Below are positions 59,445-64,000 of a stretch of DNA of 64,000 nt, piece after piece. Origin of the DNA: Anaerolineaceae bacterium (GTDB lineage: Bacteria; Chloroflexota; Anaerolineae; Aggregatilineales; Phototrophicaceae); assembly GCA_007693385.1 (NCBI GenBank), contig REDR01000043.1:62001-126000 (forward strand), read 5' to 3'. How positions within the stretch are numbered: the first letter of the stretch is position 1; each line of letters starts with the position of its first letter. The notes under the pieces were generated by a model. The model saw only the letters and a list, made by a program, of their open reading frames with translations. It searched no databases and was not told where the DNA came from. A program made the position numbers and the translations under genes.

Positions 59445-60211
59445 TCCGGCTTGCGTCCGGCGATGATGACGTAGGCGTGCATGAAATCAGCGTAAGGCGT
59501 GCCGGTGTAGCGCGGCTGTAGATGTTGGCGGACTGCTGGCGGCGCTTGATGTAACATGATGTGTAATTTCTCGATGGTGGCGGCGTCGCAACGCTGGCGT
59601 TGTGCCCACGTCGTCAGGCCGCCCGCCGGACGCGATAGACGCTGTAAGGCTTCCACGCGCAGACCGGCATCTAAAAACATGCCGCGCCATTCGTAATCAG
59701 CATAAGCGCGGTGATGACTGCTATCGCGCAGGCGCTCGAACGCATCGAGATAGGCGGCGGTTTTTTCGTCGTCGGCGTTGCGTTGATCCTGTACAATAAG
59801 CAGGCCGTCGGGCTTCAGGCAACGCGCACTTTCCAGCACGAAGCGGTAACAATCGGCGAAGTGATGCGGCGCGATTCGACACGTGATACAATCCAGCGTG
59901 TTACTAGGGAAGGGCAATGTCTCCGCATCGGCGACACAGAACGTCACGTTAGGGTGTGCGTTGTGCTGGCGGGCGGCGTGTAACATGGCCGGTGTGAGGT
60001 CCGATGCGATCACCCGTTTGACGTATGGCGCGAAGGCTTGCGCGGTGTGTCCGCCGCCGGTGGCGATATCGAGTACCATCCAATCGGCTTCTGGATTGGC
60101 TAGCTGGCGCATGATGTCGAGCGCTTCGCGGTCAGTGTGCGCCGGACTGGTGATATAATCTGGCGCGGCGGCGGCAAAGCGGCGCTTGACGTTGCTTTTG
60201 TGTGTTGCCAT
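59441..60211 (-). CDS. SAM-dependent methyltransferase, UbiE/class I type
   Basis: A 256-residue class I methyltransferase. The SAM motif VLDIATGGGHTAQAFAPYV (about 46-64) is followed by ASDLTPAMLHAARQ, VADAETLPFPSNTLDCITCRIAPHHF, and ARCLKPDGLLIVQDQ. UbiE-like and Coq5-like enzymes share this layout. Target unknown. The stop overlaps the stop of the GT1 gene on the other strand. Confidence 0.88.
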   Translation of the reverse strand: MATHKSNVKRRFAAAAPDYITSPAHTDREALDIMRQLANPEADWMVLDIATGGGHTAQAFAPYVKRVIASDLTPAMLHAARQHNAHPNVTFCVADAETLPFPSNTLDCITCRIAPHHFADCYRFVLESARCLKPDGLLIVQDQRNADDEKTAAYLDAFERLRDSSHHRAYADYEWRGMFLDAGLRVEALQRLSRPAGGLTTWAQRQRCDAATIEKLHIMLHQAPPAVRQHLQPRYTGTPYADFMHAYVIIAGRKPD

Positions 60212-60219
60212 GTTTTTAA

Positions 60220-61404
<1,185 letters not shown>

Positions 61405-61413
61405 AGAGGCAGG

Positions 61414-62232
61414 ATGCGCTCCGCACGGTATACGCTCGCCATCGTCGCTATGACGACCACCATCGCCGCCTGTAGTAGTCAAGAACTACCGGCGACCACC
61501 CCCGCGATGACCGTCGATGTGCCCTCCGTACATGCGACGACGGCGACTGTGCCGCTTCTCAATGACCTGCTGGCCGCCTATCTGGAATCCGAAACCCCCG
61601 CCGACCCCGCACCGGCTAATTACCAGACACGGCTCGATCAGGTTTATCGTGGCGATGTGGCCTATTTCATCACCAACCATCTGCCGGTGGATAGCCCGCT
61701 ATGGGCGGCACCCATCGCGCAGGACGGGCTGGCCGTCGTGGTTAGCGCGTCTGCTGGCATCGAAAATCTGACGCTCGATCAACTGCGGGCGATCTATCAA
61801 GGGCGCATTACCTCATGGCAGGAAGTCGGCGGCGCGGCGTTGCCCATCACGGTATTCAGTCGTGAAGATGGTAGCGGCACGCGGGCGGAATTCGAGCGCA
61901 TGGTACTCGGCCATCGGACGGTGACGCGCAATGCACGGCTGGCCGCTTCTAGCGATCTGATGGTGCGGAGTGTGGCGCGGCAAATCGGCGCGATTGGCTA
62001 TGTGTCGCTGGGCTTCGGTGCGGTTGAGGGCGTGACGGTGGTGCAGGTCGAAGATGTGGCGGCGACCCGTCAGAATGTGGCGCTGGGATTGTATCCGCTA
62101 CGTTCGACGCTGTATATCGCCGGTCTGCGTGAACCGGAGGGCGGCGTCCGCGCTTTCATCGGCTGGGTGCAGTCACCGCCCGGCCAGCAGGCGGTTAACC
62201 GGCGGTACGTATCGCTGATGGGTGAGCGCTGA
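61414..62232 (+). CDS. PstS-like phosphate-binding lipoprotein
   Basis: A 272-residue exported solute-binding protein of the PstS type. Lipobox TTIAAC with Cys20 makes it a lipoprotein. The phosphate-binding motif SREDGSGTRAEFE (about 149-161) is intact, as are LTLDQLRAIYQGRITSWQEVGG and QIGAIGYVSLG. It is shorter than classical PstS (about 320 residues) and the early N-terminal TGAGAS-like loop is not obvious. No pstCAB genes follow. It may act as a sensor or an orphan binding protein. Only 9 nt separate it from tgt. Confidence 0.82.
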   Translation: MRSARYTLAIVAMTTTIAACSSQELPATTPAMTVDVPSVHATTATVPLLNDLLAAYLESETPADPAPANYQTRLDQVYRGDVAYFITNHLPVDSPLWAAPIAQDGLAVVVSASAGIENLTLDQLRAIYQGRITSWQEVGGAALPITVFSREDGSGTRAEFERMVLGHRTVTRNARLAASSDLMVRSVARQIGAIGYVSLGFGAVEGVTVVQVEDVAATRQNVALGLYPLRSTLYIAGLREPEGGVRAFIGWVQSPPGQQAVNRRYVSLMGER

Positions 62233-62241
62233 CCGGATTCA

Positions 62242-62643
62242 TCAAGCGCCCATCACCGACGCCGGATGAAATAATAGCATGGTCATCCACATGGCATTGA
62301 GCAAGAACACCACCATCAACCACATTAACCCCAGCGCGACATTGCGACGGGCGCGGAGGCGTTCGCGCCGGAATTCCATCAGGATTTCCTTCTCGCGCAG
62401 ACGGTAGAGTGCGCCCGCCGCCTGTACATTATTGGGATTGACACGCAATACATTATCCAGACACACCGCGCTTTGATCTAATGTATCCACGACAACCGCC
62501 ATCCACAGCCACGCTTCTTCAAAGTCGTTGTCGATGCGGATGATCTCCCGCAAGACTGCGCGTGCCGCTTCGCGCTGGTTGATCTTGACTAGCTCAATCG
62601 CATCAATCAGGCGGTCAATTTTGGCCTGTGGATCGCCATTCAT
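62242..62643 (-). CDS. Small TPR protein with C-terminal membrane helix
   Basis: A 133-residue protein. The first ~75 residues form tetratricopeptide-like helices (REAARAVLREIIRIDNDFEEAWLWMAVVVDTL and the next unit ending VNPNNVQAAGALY), read in parts. A single C-terminal hydrophobic helix (about 103-125) with positive residues before it (RRERLRARRN) anchors it to the membrane. Its ATG lies on the stop of the upstream PIG-L gene (4 nt overlap), so the two are coupled. Confidence 0.7.
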   Translation of the reverse strand: MNGDPQAKIDRLIDAIELVKINQREAARAVLREIIRIDNDFEEAWLWMAVVVDTLDQSAVCLDNVLRVNPNNVQAAGALYRLREKEILMEFRRERLRARRNVALGLMWLMVVFLLNAMWMTMLLFHPASVMGA

Positions 62644-63506
62644 GCTAGCGTCACCCCGTCGAACAGATCATCTTCGTCGATGCGGTTGTGATTCGGCGCG
62701 GGATGCACGCGGCGGAATCCTTGCCTTGCTCCGATTAATCGCCGCAACCACGCCGGGCCGAATCCGCCACCGCCGCCCTGACTGGCGTGACAGGCGTTGG
62801 CCTCCTGCCAGATGTCCATATAGTCGGTCACGTTGACGCGCACGTTGGGCGGCTCGGCATGGTCTAGTATGGCGATCATGTCGATGTCTTTGTTGATGCC
62901 CACCTTGCGCGGATTCTTGAAGCGCAACCGTGTGCGCCAGATGCCGAAGCGGATTAGCCCGATAGGGATGTTGGTGTAATACAGTTTTTGCGGCTGGTAC
63001 TCGCCGTCCGCCGCGCCTTCGCGGACACGGTTGAACGCGGCGACAGTGGCCGCCTGTACCGCGATATGGTCGGGATGACCGTAACCGCCGTATTCGTTGA
63101 ACGTGACCACTACTTGCGGCTGTACTTGTCGGATGATTTCTTCGATCTGCGCGATCAGGCGCTCCGGTTCATTCTGCCACACATACCATGAACACGCCGG
63201 ATCATTGGTCGATTCCGCACCCATCATGCCGCTATCTTTGTAACCCAGCTTGAACACCTCTTTGAAGCCTAATTTCGCGCTGGCACAATCCAATTCGGCC
63301 AGACGTAACGCGGCGATACTCTCATATTGATCGCGCAATGCCTGCGGGATCGTGCCGGCGTCGCCGTTGGTGGTGCAGATCAGCGAAACGTCCACCCCTT
63401 CCGCTACATATTTAGCAATCGCCCCGCCCATGCCGAAGCTCTCGTCGTCGGGGTGAGCGAAAGTTAATAACATCCGGCGTTCAGCCGCCCGGCTCTCAGC
63501 CGCCAT
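62640..63506 (-). CDS. PIG-L family N-deacetylase (LmbE-like)
   Basis: A 288-residue zinc-dependent deacetylase of the GlcNAc-PI / MshB / BshB group. The zinc site is AHPDDESFGMGGAIAKY (about 17-33) plus the second His in GYGHPDHIAVQAA (about 140-152), with ICTTNGDAGTIP between. Known members remove acetyl groups from GlcNAc-containing sugars, including thiol cofactors. The product here is unknown; Chloroflexota may use such enzymes for bacillithiol- or mycothiol-like compounds. Translationally coupled to the small TPR membrane protein. Confidence 0.9.
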   Translation of the reverse strand: MAAESRAAERRMLLTFAHPDDESFGMGGAIAKYVAEGVDVSLICTTNGDAGTIPQALRDQYESIAALRLAELDCASAKLGFKEVFKLGYKDSGMMGAESTNDPACSWYVWQNEPERLIAQIEEIIRQVQPQVVVTFNEYGGYGHPDHIAVQAATVAAFNRVREGAADGEYQPQKLYYTNIPIGLIRFGIWRTRLRFKNPRKVGINKDIDMIAILDHAEPPNVRVNVTDYMDIWQEANACHASQGGGGGFGPAWLRRLIGARQGFRRVHPAPNHNRIDEDDLFDGVTLA

Positions 63507-63662
63507 ATCGTTCTCCTCATTGCGTTCGTCGTCACACGATGAAATGCTACACTACGGATAGTAAACGGTTATGCGATGCTTGTCAAAATCCCCTGTGCAA
63601 TCATCATCATTGGCCTTATACTCGTCGCTTGTTTGTTCCGTTGAGATTTTAATGAGGCTTTT

Positions 63663-64000
63663 ATGCGCCGTCTGAGTGCTATCCTGTTTGTATCGCTGGT
63701 TTTATCGCTCGCTCTTTTGCTCCTGCGTCCGGAAGCTCCGGCGCTGAGTCAGGGATTCGCCACTAATACCCCGCGAGCAAATCCGCCGGGATTCGCCACC
63801 AACACACCACGCGGCCCTAGCGCCACACCTACCGATACATCAACGCCGACGCTTACATCAACGCCGACACTGACGCCTACCGAGACGCCGACCATCACGC
63901 CATCATCCACGCCGACACCGACGGCCACGCCCACCGAGACACCCACCGTCACGCCCAGCCCGACGCCGACTCCGGTGGGGCCGTTCAGCTATCCGGACGG
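63663..64000 (+). CDS. Secreted protein with Thr/Pro-rich linker, N-terminal part (cut by window edge)
   Basis: The frame is open to the window edge (112 codons). A signal peptide of about 28 residues ([23 protein letters not shown]-like, given in outline) is followed by two copies of [23 protein letters not shown] long Thr-Pro linker then repeats T-P-T and S-T-P units for about 55 residues, and a folded region begins with GPFSYPDG. Such linkers are common in exported proteins of Chloroflexota and are likely glycosylated. The main domain lies outside the window. Confidence 0.7.
   Translation, partial: MRRLSAILFVSLVLSLALLLLRPEAPALSQGFATNTPRANPPGFATNTPRGPSATPTDTSTPTLTSTPTLTPTETPTITPSSTPTPTATPTETPTVTPSPTPTPVGPFSYPD

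Overview
The window looks like a chromosomal segment of a Chloroflexota bacterium, most likely Anaerolineae-like. This is an inference from gene content: carotenoid end-group genes (cruF type), a mevalonate operon built on archaeal-type HMG-CoA synthase, thiolase and DUF35 proteins, LysW-dependent lysine synthesis, BTAD-type regulators, and secreted proteins with long Thr/Pro-rich linkers. The DNA is GC-rich and densely coded. Many genes overlap by 4 nt (ATGA). There is one tRNA gene and no sign of prophage, CRISPR or plasmid functions.

Layout. 1-3378 (minus): carotenoid-modification operon (alpha/beta hydrolase, tocopherol-cyclase-like protein, CruF, PlsY-type acyltransferase, start of a GT2 glycosyltransferase). 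3525-7672 (plus, divergent): HMG-CoA reductase, HMG-CoA synthase, a thiolase lacking its catalytic Cys, and a DUF35 protein split into two genes. 7758-8900: stand-alone sugar-ABC ATPase. 9084-11462: CinA plus two degenerate UMP-synthase-like proteins. 11496-18057 (minus): LepA, TlyA, a secreted protease and membrane proteins. 18147-21434: peptide-type ABC transporter without ATPases. 21890: tRNA-Arg(UCU). 22041-26063: giant secreted pullulanase. 26209-30517: BTAD regulator, acyl-CoA ligase, thioesterase. 30611-30731: palindromic repeat. 30815-33584: YraN, MiaA, membrane-anchored protein, FHA/winged-helix protein. 33682-39183: lysine operon lysWXYZJK behind a tandem leader-peptide attenuator. 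39190-50258: methyltransferase-like membrane protein, acyltransferase, SUV3-like helicase, HNH nuclease, deaminase-CYTH fusion, membrane EEP protein, RNase III, FabF. 50326-54531: MoaC and a MoaD-MoaE fusion, divergent from FtsY, an rRNA/tRNA methyltransferase and RF2. 54528-64000: MFS exporter, TPR protein, GT1 glycosyltransferase, methyltransferase, Tgt, PstS-like lipoprotein, PIG-L deacetylase, and the start of a Thr/Pro-rich secreted protein.

The most interesting item is the 450-base leader at 33585-34034. It holds two short ORFs of 18 and 26 codons, each carrying a Lys-Lys-x-Lys-Lys run. Each is followed by an intrinsic terminator and by a segment able to form a competing antiterminator. 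They lie directly upstream of the lysine biosynthesis operon. This is what tandem ribosome-mediated transcription attenuation by lysyl-tRNA supply would look like. Second is a theme of enzymes that kept their fold but lost key residues: the thiolase (Cys to Asp), the DUF35 zinc ribbon (no Cys), the CinA C-domain, PyrF-like and PyrE-like proteins, a PrsW-like membrane protein, and a MalT-like ATPase domain.
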